Assembly: GCF_003945325.1 (NCBI RefSeq)
Contig: NZ_AP019307.1
Location: forward strand, 124,001-188,000
DNA length: 64,000 nucleotides
Reading direction: 5' to 3'
DNA from: Nocardioides baekrokdamisoli
GTDB lineage: Bacteria; Actinomycetota; Actinomycetes; Propionibacteriales; Nocardioidaceae
A program made the position numbers and the translations under genes. The notes under the pieces are model-generated. The model made no database searches. It saw only the letters and a program-made list of their open reading frames with translations, and was not told the origin of the DNA. Of the stretch, positions 1 through 8,909 are shown one piece after another. Numbering within the stretch: the stretch's first letter is position 1; every line of letters begins with the position of its first letter.

Positions 1-2670
1 GTCATCGAGATCGCGCCGGCGCCGAACCTGGATCCGGAGCTGCGGGACCGGATGTGTGCCGACGCCGTCCGGTTCGCGCGCGAGATCGGGTACGTCAACG
101 CGGGCACTGTCGAGTTCCTCCTCGACCCCGCGGGTGCGTACGTCTTCATCGAGATGAACCCACGCATCCAGGTCGAGCACACGGTGACGGAGGACGTGAC
201 CGATGTCGACCTGGTGCAGTCCCAGTTGCGGATCGCGGCCGGGGAGACGTTGGCGGACCTGGGTCTGTCCCAGGAGTCCGTACGCCTGCGTGGTGCAGCC
301 TTGCAGTGCCGGATCACGACCGAGGACCCGGCGAACGGCTTCCGGCCGGACACCGGTCGGATCACCGACTACCGCTCGCCCGGGGGTGCGGGCGTACGCC
401 TCGACGGCGGCACCACGTACACGGGCGCCGAGGTGTCCGCACACTTCGACTCGATGCTCGCGAAGCTGACCTGTCGAGGCCTGACCTTCGAGAAGGCCGT
501 GCAGAAGGCGCGCCGGGCAGTGGCGGAGTTCCGCATCGGCGGCGTGTCGACGAACATCCCGTTCCTCCAGGGCGTGCTGGCCGACCCCGACTTCGCAGCC
601 GGTCGGGTGACCACAGCGTTCATCGAGACGCATCCCTGGTTGCTTGCCGCGCAGGCCACCACAGACGCGCCGACCCGGCTGCTCAACTACCTGGCGGACG
701 TCACGGTCAACCAGCCGTACGGTCCGCCGCCGACGTCCGTCGATGCAGTCAGCAAGTTGCCGATGATCGATCTGACTGCGCCACCTCCGAGCGGAAGCCG
801 CCAGAGGTTGTTGGAGCTCGGTCCTGTCGGATTCGCACGCGCCCTGCGGGAGCAGACGGCGGTCGCCGTGACGGACACCACGTTCCGGGATGCACACCAG
901 TCCTTGCTCGCGACCCGGGTCCGCAGCATCGATCTGCTCAATGTCGCCGGACACGTGGCGAGGCTCACGCCGGAGTTGTGGTCCGTCGAATGTTGGGGCG
1001 GTGCGACGTACGACGTGGCCCTGCGGTTCCTCTCCGAGGACCCCTGGGAACGCCTGGCCGGCTTGCGCGAGGCGATGCCCAACATCAATCTGCAGATGCT
1101 CCTCCGGGGTCGGAACACGGTCGGCTACACGCCGTACCCGACGGCGGTGACCCGCGCGTTCGTGGAGGAAGCTGCTGCGACCGGCGTCGACGTCTTCCGG
1201 ATCTTCGACGCCCTCAACGATGTGGACCAGATGCGGCCGGCGATCGAGGCCGTCCGCGAGACCGGGACCACGGTGGCCGAGGTCGCGCTCTGCTACACCG
1301 GCGATCTGTCGAACCCCGGCGAGCGGCTGTACACCCTCGCCTACTACCTGCGACTGGCTGAGCAGATCGTCGACGCCGGAGCGCATGTCCTCGCGATCAA
1401 GGACATGGCGGGACTGCTGCGTGCCCCAGCCGCGCGGATCTTGGTGACCGCACTGCGACGGGAGTTCGACCTGCCGGTCCATCTGCACACCCATGACACC
1501 CCGGGTGGACAACTGGCGACCCTGGTGGCGGCCATCGAGGCCGGTGTCGACGCGGTGGATGCCGCCTGCGCCGCAGTGTCCGGGACGACCTCGCAGCCGT
1601 CCCTCTCCTCCCTGGTCGCTGCCACCGACCACTCTGAGCGCGAGACCGGGCTGTCCCTGGAGAACGTGTGTGCCCTCGAGCCGTACTGGGAGGCCACCCG
1701 GCGGCTGTACGCGCCGTTCGAGTCGGGCCTGCCCGCTCCGACGGGTCGGGTGTACACCCACGAGATCCCCGGCGGACAACTCTCCAACCTGCGCCAGCAG
1801 GCGATGGCGTTGGGTCTGGGGGAGAAGTTCGAGGCGATCGAGCAGATGTACGCCGCCGCCGATCGGATTCTCGGCCATCTGGTCAAGGTGACACCGTCCT
1901 CGAAGGTCGTGGGCGACCTCGCGCTGCACCTCGTGGCCGTGGGCGCCGATCCGGCGGCGTTCGAGGCCGACCCCGGCACGTTCGACATCCCCGATTCGGT
2001 CATCGGCTTCCTCAACGGCGAGCTGGGTGATCCGCCCGGCGGTTGGCCCGAACCGTTCCGTACGAAAGCCCTCGCCGGGAGGACATGGTCACGGCCCGAG
2101 CCGAAGCTCACTGCCGAGCAGGAACGGGCATTGTCGACGGATCGACGCCGCGCCCTCAATCAACTGCTGTTCCCGCGGCCGACGCGGGACTTCGAGGCTG
2201 CGCGGGGCGCGTACGGCGACCTCTCCGTGCTGTGTACGCGCGACTACCTCTACGGGATCCAGCAGGGCGAGGAGCACGCGGTACGTCTGGCCGAAGGTGT
2301 CTCGCTCCTCCTGGGGCTGCAGGCGATCTCCGAGGCCGACGACCGGGGCCACCGCACGGTGATGTGCACGGTGAACGGCCAGTGGCGCCCGATCAGCGTC
2401 CGCGACCGGTCCATCGCGAGCGCGGTTCCGGCGGCGGAGAAGGCCGATGCCGGGAACCCGAACCACGTCGCGGCTCCGTTCGCCGGGGCAGTGACACCGA
2501 CCGTGACGGTCGGAGACGCCGTGGCGGCCGGCGACAAGATCGCCACCATCGAGGCGATGAAGATGGAGGCCACCATCACCGCTTCCTGTGCCGGCGTCGT
2601 GCAGCGGATCGCGATCGCCGGGACCCAGATCGTCGAGGGAGGCGACCTCATCGCCGTCCTGGCTGGGTGA
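1..2670 (+). CDS. pyc: Pyruvate carboxylase, 3' part (5' end outside window)
   Basis: Biotin enzyme that carboxylates pyruvate to oxaloacetate in the cytoplasm (anaplerosis). The reading frame is open from base 1, so 889 residues are visible and roughly 240 N-terminal residues are missing compared with the usual 1120-1150. Order seen: end of the ATP-grasp biotin carboxylase (residues 1-190, including EMNPRIQVEHTVTEDV), the carboxyltransferase barrel starting with VTDTTFRDAHQSLLATRVR near residue 290 (metal and pyruvate site), the PYC/OADA conserved region, and a C-terminal biotinyl domain with EAMKM whose biotinylated lysine is visible residue 854. The single-chain layout separates it from split oxaloacetate decarboxylases. 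A strong hairpin terminator follows six bases after the stop. Identification is firm; only the upstream part cannot be judged. Confidence 0.97.
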   Translation, partial: VIEIAPAPNLDPELRDRMCADAVRFAREIGYVNAGTVEFLLDPAGAYVFIEMNPRIQVEHTVTEDVTDVDLVQSQLRIAAGETLADLGLSQESVRLRGAALQCRITTEDPANGFRPDTGRITDYRSPGGAGVRLDGGTTYTGAEVSAHFDSMLAKLTCRGLTFEKAVQKARRAVAEFRIGGVSTNIPFLQGVLADPDFAAGRVTTAFIETHPWLLAAQATTDAPTRLLNYLADVTVNQPYGPPPTSVDAVSKLPMIDLTAPPPSGSRQRLLELGPVGFARALREQTAVAVTDTTFRDAHQSLLATRVRSIDLLNVAGHVARLTPELWSVECWGGATYDVALRFLSEDPWERLAGLREAMPNINLQMLLRGRNTVGYTPYPTAVTRAFVEEAAATGVDVFRIFDALNDVDQMRPAIEAVRETGTTVAEVALCYTGDLSNPGERLYTLAYYLRLAEQIVDAGAHVLAIKDMAGLLRAPAARILVTALRREFDLPVHLHTHDTPGGQLATLVAAIEAGVDAVDAACAAVSGTTSQPSLSSLVAATDHSERETGLSLENVCALEPYWEATRRLYAPFESGLPAPTGRVYTHEIPGGQLSNLRQQAMALGLGEKFEAIEQMYAAADRILGHLVKVTPSSKVVGDLALHLVAVGADPAAFEADPGTFDIPDSVIGFLNGELGDPPGGWPEPFRTKALAGRTWSRPEPKLTAEQERALSTDRRRALNQLLFPRPTRDFEAARGAYGDLSVLCTRDYLYGIQQGEEHAVRLAEGVSLLLGLQAISEADDRGHRTVMCTVNGQWRPISVRDRSIASAVPAAEKADAGNPNHVAAPFAGAVTPTVTVGDAVAAGDKIATIEAMKMEATITASCAGVVQRIAIAGTQIVEGGDLIAVLAG

Positions 2671-2675
2671 ACGAC

Positions 2676-2705
2676 GAGGGCCCCCGGCTGACGCCGGGGG
2701 CCCTC
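2676..2705 (+). terminator. Hairpin terminator after pyc
   Basis: Perfect 13-bp stem GAGGGCCCCCGGC with TGAC loop, five bases after the pyc stop. There is no T run, as is usual for actinobacterial terminators. It can serve both pyc and the converging glutamine synthetase gene. Confidence 0.85.
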
Positions 2706-2744
2706 GCGGGATCGATCTCGATCAGGTGCGCATCACTTGATGCG

Positions 2745-2771
2745 GTGCCTACTTGTTGCTGTGCCTACTTG
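2745..2771. repeat. Short direct repeat at the 3' end of glnN
   Basis: GTGCCTACTTG occurs at 2745-2755 and again at 2761-2771, a 16-bp period. The second copy contains the last codon and stop of glnN on the minus strand. It looks like a local tandem duplication of the gene end; no function is evident. Confidence 0.6.
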
Positions 2772-4942
2772 ATGAACAGCATCTCCTGGTACGTCGGCAG
2801 GTCCCACAGGTCGTCGGCGACGACGGCCTCGAGGGAGTCAGCCGCACCACGAACGGCGAGCATCGCCGGGAGGATCGCGTCGCGGTAGTACGCCGCCTCC
2901 TTGATGCCCTCGTGGTGATGCGCGTCGGCCTTGGCAACCTTCAGGTCGGCGATGCCCTTACGGAGCGCACTGACGAGCTCCGACACGGCGAGCAGGTCCG
3001 ACTTGTCGGCCTCGACACCGGCAGCGATGAGCGAGGACACGTTGTCGGCCAGCTCGGTCTGGTACCGGATCGCGGTCGGGAGGATGACCGTCTGGGCGAT
3101 CTCCTCGGTCAGGTTCGCCTCGACGTTGATCGCCATCAGGTACTGCTCGAGGGCGACCTCGTAGCGAGCCTCGAGCTCGGCCTCGTTGAAGACGCCGTAC
3201 TTCGAGAAGAGCGCCTTGGCCTCCGGGGTCTGGTACTCCGGGAGCGAGTCGACCGTGGTGTCGAGCTTCTTCAGACCACGCTCGACGGCCTCTTCGTGCC
3301 ACTCGGTGGAGTAGCCGTTGCCGTTGAAGACCGCGGCACCGTGGTTGGCGATGACCGTGGCCAGGACCGACTGGACGGCGGCGTTGAACTCGGCGCCGCC
3401 GTTGATGGCGGCCTCGATCTCGGTGGCGAGGTAGTCGAGCGCCTCGGCCATGATCGTGTTGATCGTGATCAGCGGGGCCGCGACGGTCTGAGCCGAGCCG
3501 ACCGCGCGGAACTCGAAACGGTTCCCGGTGAAGGCCATCGGCGAGGTGCGGTTGCGGTCGCCGGCGTCCTGGGTGAGGACCGGCAGGCTGTCGACACCCA
3601 CGGAGAGGGCGCCCTTCTGCTTCGACGAGGTCGCACCACCCTTCGCGATCTGCTCGAAGACGTCCTGCAGTTGGTCGCCGAGGAAGATCGAGATGATCGC
3701 AGGCGGGGCCTCGTTGGCGCCCAGACGGTGGTCGTTGCCAGCGGACGCGATCGAGACGCGCAGCAGGCCGCCGTACAGGTGCACCGCGCGGATGACGGCG
3801 GCGCAGAACACGAGGAACTGGGCGTTGTCGTGCGGGTTGTCGCCCGGGTTCAGGAAGTTGCCCTGGTTGCCGTTGCCGAACGAGAAGTTCACGTGCTTGC
3901 CGGAGCCGTTCACGCCGGCGAACGGCTTCTCGTGGAAGAGGGCTTCCATGCCGTGACGCTTCGCGACCGACTTGAACGTCGTCATGATCAGCTGCTGGTG
4001 GTCGGCGGCCAGGTTGGCCTTCTCGAAGACCGGAGCGATCTCGAACTGGCCCGGGGCCACCTCGTTGTGGCGGGTCTTCGCCGGCACGCCGAGCTTGAAC
4101 AGGGCGCGCTCGGTGTCGTGCATGAACGCCAGCACCCGCTCCGGGATGGCGCCGAAGTAGTGGTCGTCGAACTCCTGGCCCTTCGGCGGCTTGGCGCCGA
4201 AGAGCGTACGGCCCGCGTTGAGCAGGTCAGGACGGCTGTTGACGAACGACGTGTCGACCAGGAAGTACTCCTGCTCCGGACCGCAGTAGGACACGACGTT
4301 GTCGATGTCCTTGTGACCGAACAGTGCCAGGACGCGGGTGGCCTGGTCCGACATCGCGTTCTGCGAGCGCAGCAGCGGGGTCTTGTAGTCGAGCGCCTCG
4401 CCGGTCATCGAGACGAAGATCGTCGGGATGCAGAGGGTCGAGCCGTTCGGGTTCTCGAGGATGTACGCGGGGGACTGCACGTCCCAGCCGGTGTAACCAC
4501 GGGCCTCGAACGTGGCGCGGATGCCACCGTTGGGGAACGAGGAGGCGTCCGGCTCGCCCTGGACGAGGATCTTGCCCTGGAACTCCCAGATCGCGGTGCC
4601 GTCGCCGACCGGCTCCATGAAGGAGTCGTGCTTCTCAGCGGTCAGGCCGGTGAGCGGGTAGAAGACGTGCGCGTAGTGCGTGACGCCCTTCTCCATGGCC
4701 CAGTCCTTCATCGCGGCGGCGACGACATCGGCGATGGCGGGGTCGAGCTTGTCGCCCTTCTCGATGGTCGCGGCGACGGACTTGTAGACCGACTTCGGGA
4801 GGCGCTTGGCCATCACCGGAAGCGAGAAGACGTTCTCACCGAAGATCTCCGGCGAGTCGCTCGTACCGGTGAAGAAGGTGGCCGGGGCCTCGTTGGCCTC
4901 GATCTCGCGGATCGCACCCTGACGGGTCGGGTTCGCAGTCAC
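2765..4942 (-). CDS. glnN: Type III glutamine synthetase (GSIII)
   Basis: Makes glutamine from glutamate, ammonia and ATP. At 725 residues it is far longer than GSI (about 470) and matches the GSIII family. Visible catalytic blocks are GPEQEYF (221-227), NEVAPGQFE (293-301) and [10 protein letters not shown] (341-350), the GSIII form of the glutamate and ATP binding strands. The GTG start is set by AGGAG six bases upstream (complement of 4949-4953). A candidate -10 and a GlnR-like pair of GTAAC half sites lie upstream. No adenylylation-site tyrosine of the GSI type was recognised. GSIII is best known from Bacteroidetes and cyanobacteria and is less common in actinobacteria, where it is usually an additional enzyme beside GSI. 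The gene stands alone and converges on pyc. Confidence 0.95.
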   Translation of the reverse strand: MTANPTRQGAIREIEANEAPATFFTGTSDSPEIFGENVFSLPVMAKRLPKSVYKSVAATIEKGDKLDPAIADVVAAAMKDWAMEKGVTHYAHVFYPLTGLTAEKHDSFMEPVGDGTAIWEFQGKILVQGEPDASSFPNGGIRATFEARGYTGWDVQSPAYILENPNGSTLCIPTIFVSMTGEALDYKTPLLRSQNAMSDQATRVLALFGHKDIDNVVSYCGPEQEYFLVDTSFVNSRPDLLNAGRTLFGAKPPKGQEFDDHYFGAIPERVLAFMHDTERALFKLGVPAKTRHNEVAPGQFEIAPVFEKANLAADHQQLIMTTFKSVAKRHGMEALFHEKPFAGVNGSGKHVNFSFGNGNQGNFLNPGDNPHDNAQFLVFCAAVIRAVHLYGGLLRVSIASAGNDHRLGANEAPPAIISIFLGDQLQDVFEQIAKGGATSSKQKGALSVGVDSLPVLTQDAGDRNRTSPMAFTGNRFEFRAVGSAQTVAAPLITINTIMAEALDYLATEIEAAINGGAEFNAAVQSVLATVIANHGAAVFNGNGYSTEWHEEAVERGLKKLDTTVDSLPEYQTPEAKALFSKYGVFNEAELEARYEVALEQYLMAINVEANLTEEIAQTVILPTAIRYQTELADNVSSLIAAGVEADKSDLLAVSELVSALRKGIADLKVAKADAHHHEGIKEAAYYRDAILPAMLAVRGAADSLEAVVADDLWDLPTYQEMLFIK

Positions 4943-4996
4943 GTATTGCTCCTAGAACTGAGGACTGTGCTCGTCACACGAGCGGTGTTCGCGGCT

Positions 4997-5002
4997 ACCG
5001 TA
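4997..5002 (-). promoter_or_regulatory. Candidate -10 of glnN
   Basis: Minus-strand TACGGT, about 54 bases before the GTG start. A transcript starting near 4989 would carry a leader of about 46 bases with the AGGAG site. Confidence 0.45.
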
Positions 5003-5033
5003 GGCGCGTCGTATGACATGGGATCGCCCAGAT

Positions 5034-5049
5034 GTTACGGGCGTGTTAC
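5034..5049 (-). promoter_or_regulatory. GlnR-like operator upstream of glnN
   Basis: On the minus strand GTAAC is followed by six bases and a second GTAAC. This fits the GnnAC-n6-GnnAC half-site spacing described for actinobacterial GlnR. Its centre is about 52 bases above the predicted transcription start, a usual activator position. Functional assignment is inferred. Confidence 0.5.
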
Positions 5050-5106
5050 AGGTTCACATCGTGGGCCCCGGCGTACGCGCTCCGATGGCTGTTGCGGGGC
5101 GGTGGG

Positions 5107-5112
5107 TAGGTT
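5107..5112 (+). promoter_or_regulatory. -10 TAGGTT for the RDD gene (leaderless)
   Basis: TAGGTT ends six bases before the GTG at 5119, the spacing expected when transcription starts at the first base of the start codon. Confidence 0.65.
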
Positions 5113-5118
5113 GTCCGG

Positions 5119-5535
5119 GTGGTTGCCGAACTTGGCTTTGATAACGCTTCCTGGGCGCACCGGATGCTCGCGTTGGCTGTCGACTGGCTGGCGTGCATCG
5201 CCATCGTGGTGGCGGTCGTCGGCAGTTACAAGACGTCTCAGTCCTTCTCGCTCGGAATCCTTGGCGCCTTCGTCGTGGAGTCCGCGATCCTCACTGCCAC
5301 GGTCGGCGGATCATTCGGCCAGATCGCGACCCGGCTCCGGGTCGTACGCGTCGACGGCGACCGGCGTCCGCTCGATCTGGTCCGGGCGTTCGCGCGACAG
5401 ATCCTGGTCGCCTTGTTCGTGCCGCCGCTCGTGTTCCGCCCCGACGGACGGGGCCTGCACGACCTCGCCGTCGGTACGGCCACCGTTACTCTGGCCACCT
5501 ATCGTGACCTGGTTCACACTGAAGGAGAGCGATGA
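5119..5535 (+). CDS. RDD-family membrane protein
   Basis: Small integral membrane protein of 138 residues with the RDD fold pattern: an N-terminal helix after SWAHRMLALAVDWLA, a second helix around residues 40-65, the charged stretch ATRLRVVRVDGDRRP, and a last hydrophobic segment near ARQILVALFVPPLVF. RDD proteins are mostly uncharacterised; some have been linked to ion transport, which this sequence cannot test. The GTG start is supported by TAGGTT six bases upstream and a leaderless transcript. Its stop overlaps the next start (ATGA), so it is translationally linked to the lipoprotein gene that follows. Confidence 0.85.
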   Translation: MVAELGFDNASWAHRMLALAVDWLACIAIVVAVVGSYKTSQSFSLGILGAFVVESAILTATVGGSFGQIATRLRVVRVDGDRRPLDLVRAFARQILVALFVPPLVFRPDGRGLHDLAVGTATVTLATYRDLVHTEGER

Positions 5536-6326
5536 TGTTCGCCCCCAAGCGCGTTCTGGCGGTTGCCGCCGTTGCCGTGATCGCGCCGCTGACGGCCTGC
5601 GGTTCGCCGTCGACGAGTACGCCCGGCCTGTCGATGTCGATCGCACCCGCCCCGGCGGCGGGGACCATCCTGACCGCGGCTCAGGTCAAGGACATCGTGA
5701 AGGCGGCGGGAGCCAACCTGACGTCGGTCCACGAGACGATCAAGATCGCCACCCGGGCCGCGGACATCACCGGCGAGGGCGACATGACCCGAGCCAATGG
5801 CACGATCGCCATCCAGATGACGATGACTGTGCCTCAGCTCGGTGAGATGCAGGCCCGGCTGGTCGGGCAGGCGTTCTACATCAAGATGAATCTTCCGCAG
5901 CTCGGTGGCAAGTGGATCAAGATCGACCTCACCGACAAGAACAGCCCCCTGGGCCAGATGCTCGGCTCGGTCACCGCGATGTCGCCGTCGCAGATGTTCG
6001 ATCAGTACTCGGGCGGCCTCATCGGTGGGACGTTCCTCGGCACCGACACGATCGGCGACCACTACGTGATCAACGTCGACACCGCATCCGCTGCGAAGCA
6101 CCTGCCCGCCGGGATGGCGACGAACTCGCTGATCCAGAAGGGCATGAAAGCGCTTCCGAAGTCGATCAAGCTGAATGTCTGGGTCAAGGGCGGACTGCTT
6201 CAGCAGACGGTGGTCGACATGGGCCCCGCCGGAACGGTCACCGTCACCCTCAGCGACTTCGGCAAGACCGTGGACGTCGTCGCGCCGCCGACCGCCGAGG
6301 TCACCTCCATCCCCGGTCTCGGATGA
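5532..6326 (+). CDS. LppX/LprAFG-type lipoprotein
   Basis: 264-residue exported lipoprotein. The signal peptide (positions 1-22) has two basic residues, a hydrophobic core and the lipobox LTAC with the lipid-attached Cys23. The rest has the mixed beta pattern of the LppX/LprAFG family, whose mycobacterial members carry acylated glycolipids in a hydrophobic cavity (LprG, LppX). Features include repeated short strands around VHETIKIATRAADITGEGD and FYIKMNLPQLGGKWIKIDL. It overlaps the RDD gene by four bases and is followed seven bases later by a second protein of the same fold. Ligand and role here are unknown; a LolA-like lipid carrier role is the family expectation. Confidence 0.85.
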   Translation: MMFAPKRVLAVAAVAVIAPLTACGSPSTSTPGLSMSIAPAPAAGTILTAAQVKDIVKAAGANLTSVHETIKIATRAADITGEGDMTRANGTIAIQMTMTVPQLGEMQARLVGQAFYIKMNLPQLGGKWIKIDLTDKNSPLGQMLGSVTAMSPSQMFDQYSGGLIGGTFLGTDTIGDHYVINVDTASAAKHLPAGMATNSLIQKGMKALPKSIKLNVWVKGGLLQQTVVDMGPAGTVTVTLSDFGKTVDVVAPPTAEVTSIPGLG

Positions 6327-6333
6327 TCGGCAG

Positions 6334-7074
6334 ATGAGGCCTCCGCGCGGTCCTCGGGGCGTTGGTGTCGTTGTCGGTGCTGCTCTGGCCGTCGTGGCGG
6401 TGGTCGTCGGGGTGATCCTGCTGGTCACCGGTGGGTCGAAGTCGATCGACAACACCAAGGTGGGCGGCACTCTCTCGGGCGACCGGCTCCACCAGGTGTT
6501 CGGTCACCTCTTCGACGGGGTCCGGACCGTGCACGTGGAGTACGTCCCGAGCGGGGGCCCGGCCGTTGGCTCCGCCGATGCCGTGATCGGGCCGCCGGTG
6601 CAGGCGAAGATCACGCTCTCCAACCCGTCCGCGCCCGGCCAGGCCGGGACCGTGATCATCACCGGCGACAAGGCGTACCTCCACGCCGCCAGCCTCGGCT
6701 CGAAGTGGATCCTGACCTCGAGTGCCGACGACGGCATCAGCAGTGCGCCCGCCTTCGGCCAGACGAACTTCGAGCTGCTCTACCTCGGGCCGCACACCGT
6801 CGGGACCTACAAGGGCTCAGCGACGATCGCGGGCATCAGCACGCGCGAGTACGTCCTCACGGCTTCGACATCGACGGCGACGCCATCCGCGACCAGTGCC
6901 TCACAGACGATCGCGACAGTCTGGATCGACAACACCGGCCGCCTGATCCAGTACACCTACAGCCCCACCGGGGATGGCTCCTGGGTGACGGCGACGTATT
7001 CGAAGTGGGGCGAGCCCGTCACCGTTCAGGCTCCGCCGGCGAAGGACGTGACCGTCCTCAGCGGCACCATGTGA
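6334..7074 (+). CDS. Membrane-anchored LppX/LprAFG-like protein
   Basis: 246 residues. An N-terminal arginine-rich tail (MRPPRGPRG) precedes one hydrophobic helix (residues 10-33, GVVVGAALAVVAVVVGVILLV) with no lipobox, so the protein looks anchored by an uncleaved signal. The outer domain resembles the preceding lipoprotein, with VGSADAVIGPPVQAKITL, AYLHAASLGSKWILT and TVWIDNTGRLIQYTYS in the same order as the LppX fold. The ATG at 6334 is chosen because earlier in-frame codons fall inside the previous gene. The pair probably arose by duplication and acts on the same envelope substrate; that is inference. Confidence 0.75.
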   Translation: MRPPRGPRGVGVVVGAALAVVAVVVGVILLVTGGSKSIDNTKVGGTLSGDRLHQVFGHLFDGVRTVHVEYVPSGGPAVGSADAVIGPPVQAKITLSNPSAPGQAGTVIITGDKAYLHAASLGSKWILTSSADDGISSAPAFGQTNFELLYLGPHTVGTYKGSATIAGISTREYVLTASTSTATPSATSASQTIATVWIDNTGRLIQYTYSPTGDGSWVTATYSKWGEPVTVQAPPAKDVTVLSGTM

Positions 7075-7133
7075 CCGACAACGTCGCGACGCTCACAGAC
7101 AAACCCGGCCGCCGGCGAACACCTTTCGACGGG

Positions 7134-7171
7134 TCGAGGGAAATAATGACGCCGTCAGTTACTTCCCTCGA
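7134..7171. terminator. Bidirectional hairpin with TGACGGCGTCA core at convergent gene ends
   Basis: Outer arms TCGAGGGAA (7134-7142) and TTCCCTCGA (7163-7171) pair perfectly. On the minus strand the loop side reads TGACGGCGTCA, itself able to pair. The right arm is the last codons and stop of the DUF4191 gene, and the left arm is its inverted copy. See the 83-bp repeats after rnj and glyA, which have the same logic. Confidence 0.7.
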
Positions 7172-7863
7172 AGGTTGCCTCGTTGGCCTTTCATCGAGGT
7201 CGGCATCGGCCCCTTCGGGATGGGCGCCGCGCCGCGCTGGGCGTCAAGCGCCTTGAGCCGCTGGAAGATCTCGGTCAGATCGCCACCGGTGACCTGACGT
7301 CCGAGCTTCATGACCTTGCCAGAGAGTTTCGGGAGCGGAATCTCGCCCTCGCCGTTGCCGGCGACCAGTTCGTGGATCGGGGTCTCGGGCAGGACGCGAC
7401 GGGTCTTCTTCTTCTCGGTGTCCAGCAGCGCGCGTACGCCCTTGGGGTCACCCTCGCCGATCAGGACGACGCCCGGAGGGCCGACGACGCGGTGGACGAT
7501 GTCCTGGTTGCGGTTGAAGGCGACAGCAGGGGTGGTGGTCCATCCGCGGCGGAGCATGCCGAGCGCGGCGACGGCCGCGCCGGGCTGACCCTCGATGCGG
7601 GCGTACGCGGCGCGCTGCGAGCGGCGCGAGAAGTAGAGCAAGCCGAGGATGAAGGCGCCGAGCAAGCCGCCGATGACCTCGAAGATCACCTGGAAGACGC
7701 CGTGCGCCGGCAGGATCATCATGAGGCCGACGCCGATCGCGGCACCGATGACGACGGCAAGCAGCAGCTTCAGACCGAAGAGCCGGTCGGCTTCGCGGGT
7801 GATTCGGTACATCTCCCGAATCTGCTGCGAGCGCTTCATCTGGGACGGGTCGGTCTGCGACAT
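7159..7863 (-). CDS. DUF4191 membrane protein
   Basis: 234-residue actinobacterial protein of unknown function. After a charged N-terminus (SQMKRSQQIREMYRITREADRL) come two membrane helices at about 33-53 (LLLAVVIGAAIGVGLMMI) and 61-80 (VIFEVIGGLLGAFILGLLYF), then a cytosolic domain with IEGQPGAAVAALGMLRRGW and VVGPPGVVLIGEGDPKGVRALL, and a basic C-terminal tail. It lies 53 bases downstream of lipA on the same strand, an arrangement that recurs in actinobacteria and suggests cotranscription with lipoate genes. No catalytic motif is visible. Confidence 0.85.
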   Translation of the reverse strand: MSQTDPSQMKRSQQIREMYRITREADRLFGLKLLLAVVIGAAIGVGLMMILPAHGVFQVIFEVIGGLLGAFILGLLYFSRRSQRAAYARIEGQPGAAVAALGMLRRGWTTTPAVAFNRNQDIVHRVVGPPGVVLIGEGDPKGVRALLDTEKKKTRRVLPETPIHELVAGNGEGEIPLPKLSGKVMKLGRQVTGGDLTEIFQRLKALDAQRGAAPIPKGPMPTSMKGQRGNLRGK

Positions 7864-7916
7864 GGAATATCTCTCTTCGTTCTACCGTGTCGTGTTCACA
7901 CGGGTGGCGCTGTGAG

Positions 7917-8843
7917 CTACAGGGTCCGGGCTTCGAGTGCCTGACGGTACAACCGGCCGGCACGGTAGGACGAACGGACGAGGGGACCGGACATGACTCC
8001 GGTGAACCCGAGTTCGGTGGCCTCGTCACGCAGTTCGATGAACTCCTCCGGCTTCACCCAGCGCTCGACCGGGTGGTGGCGCAGACTCGGCCGTAGATAT
8101 TGGGTGATCGTGATCAGTTCGCACCCGGCGTCCACGAGGTCGCTGAGTGCCTCGGAGATCTCCTCGCGGGTCTCGCCCATGCCGAGGATCAGGTTCGACT
8201 TGGTGACCAGGCCGTACGCGCGGGCCTGGGTGATCACGTCGAGCGAGCGCTCGTAGCGGAAGGCCGGACGGATCCGCTTGAAGATCCGGGGGACCGTTTC
8301 GAGGTTGTGCGCGAGCACCTCGGGACGGGCGCTGAAGACCTCTTCGAGGAGGTCCGGCTGGCCGTTGAAGTCCGGGACCAGGTTTTCCACGCCGGTGTCC
8401 GGGTTGAGTGCGTGGATGGCTCGTACGGTCTCGGCGTAGAGCCAGGCGCCACCGTCGGGGAGGTCGTCGCGCGCGACACCGGTGATGGTGGCGTACTTCA
8501 GGCCCATGGTCTGGACCGACTCGGCCACGCGTCGCGGCTCGTCGCGGTCCAGCGGCTCCGGCTTGCCGGTGTCGATCTGGCAGAAGTCGCAGCGCCGGGT
8601 GCACTGGTCGCCGCCGATGAGGAACGTCGCCTCGCGGTCCTCCCAGCACTCGAAGATGTTGGGGCAGCCGGCCTCCTGGCAGACGGTGTGGAGGTTCTCC
8701 TCCTTCACCAACTGCCGCAGATGCGTGTACTCCGGACCCATCTTCGCGCGGGTCTTGATCCACTCCGGCTTGCGCTCGATCGGGGTCTCGCTGTTACGAA
8801 CTTCGAGGCGCAGAAGTTTGCGGCCTTCGGGGGCGAGAGTCAC
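7917..8843 (-). CDS. lipA: Lipoyl synthase
   Basis: Radical SAM enzyme that inserts two sulfurs into octanoyl groups attached to E2 or GcvH, completing lipoyl cofactor synthesis. 308 residues, the normal length. Both cluster motifs are present: auxiliary cluster Cys55, Cys60, Cys66 ([13 protein letters not shown]) and the SAM cluster Cys81, Cys85, Cys88 (CTRRCDFC). The conserved RSSY serine motif is near the C-terminus (VRSSYRAG). The GTG start is supported by TAGGCT six bases upstream, so lipA can be transcribed on its own as a leaderless message as well as from lipB 66 bases upstream. Its acceptor, an E2 chain, is encoded just upstream. Confidence 0.98.
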   Translation of the reverse strand: MTLAPEGRKLLRLEVRNSETPIERKPEWIKTRAKMGPEYTHLRQLVKEENLHTVCQEAGCPNIFECWEDREATFLIGGDQCTRRCDFCQIDTGKPEPLDRDEPRRVAESVQTMGLKYATITGVARDDLPDGGAWLYAETVRAIHALNPDTGVENLVPDFNGQPDLLEEVFSARPEVLAHNLETVPRIFKRIRPAFRYERSLDVITQARAYGLVTKSNLILGMGETREEISEALSDLVDAGCELITITQYLRPSLRHHPVERWVKPEEFIELRDEATELGFTGVMSGPLVRSSYRAGRLYRQALEARTL

Positions 8844-8849
8844 TCGGTC

Positions 8850-8855
8850 AGCCTA
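8850..8855 (-). promoter_or_regulatory. -10 TAGGCT for lipA (leaderless)
   Basis: Minus-strand TAGGCT ending six bases before the GTG start of lipA. It implies an internal promoter within the E2-lipB-lipA group. Confidence 0.65.
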
Positions 8856-8909
8856 CCTGCGCTCGGGAGGGAAACATGTGTTGCCGGGGTCACGTGAGAA
8901 TGGCTCTGA

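Noticed and set aside
2753..5845. Long open frame (1030 codons) on the plus strand opposite glutamine synthetase
   Set aside because: Composition is that of an antisense shadow (runs of Glu, Asp, Val, Arg, Leu) and it runs across the RDD and lipoprotein genes in another frame; the GSIII signature on the minus strand is certain.
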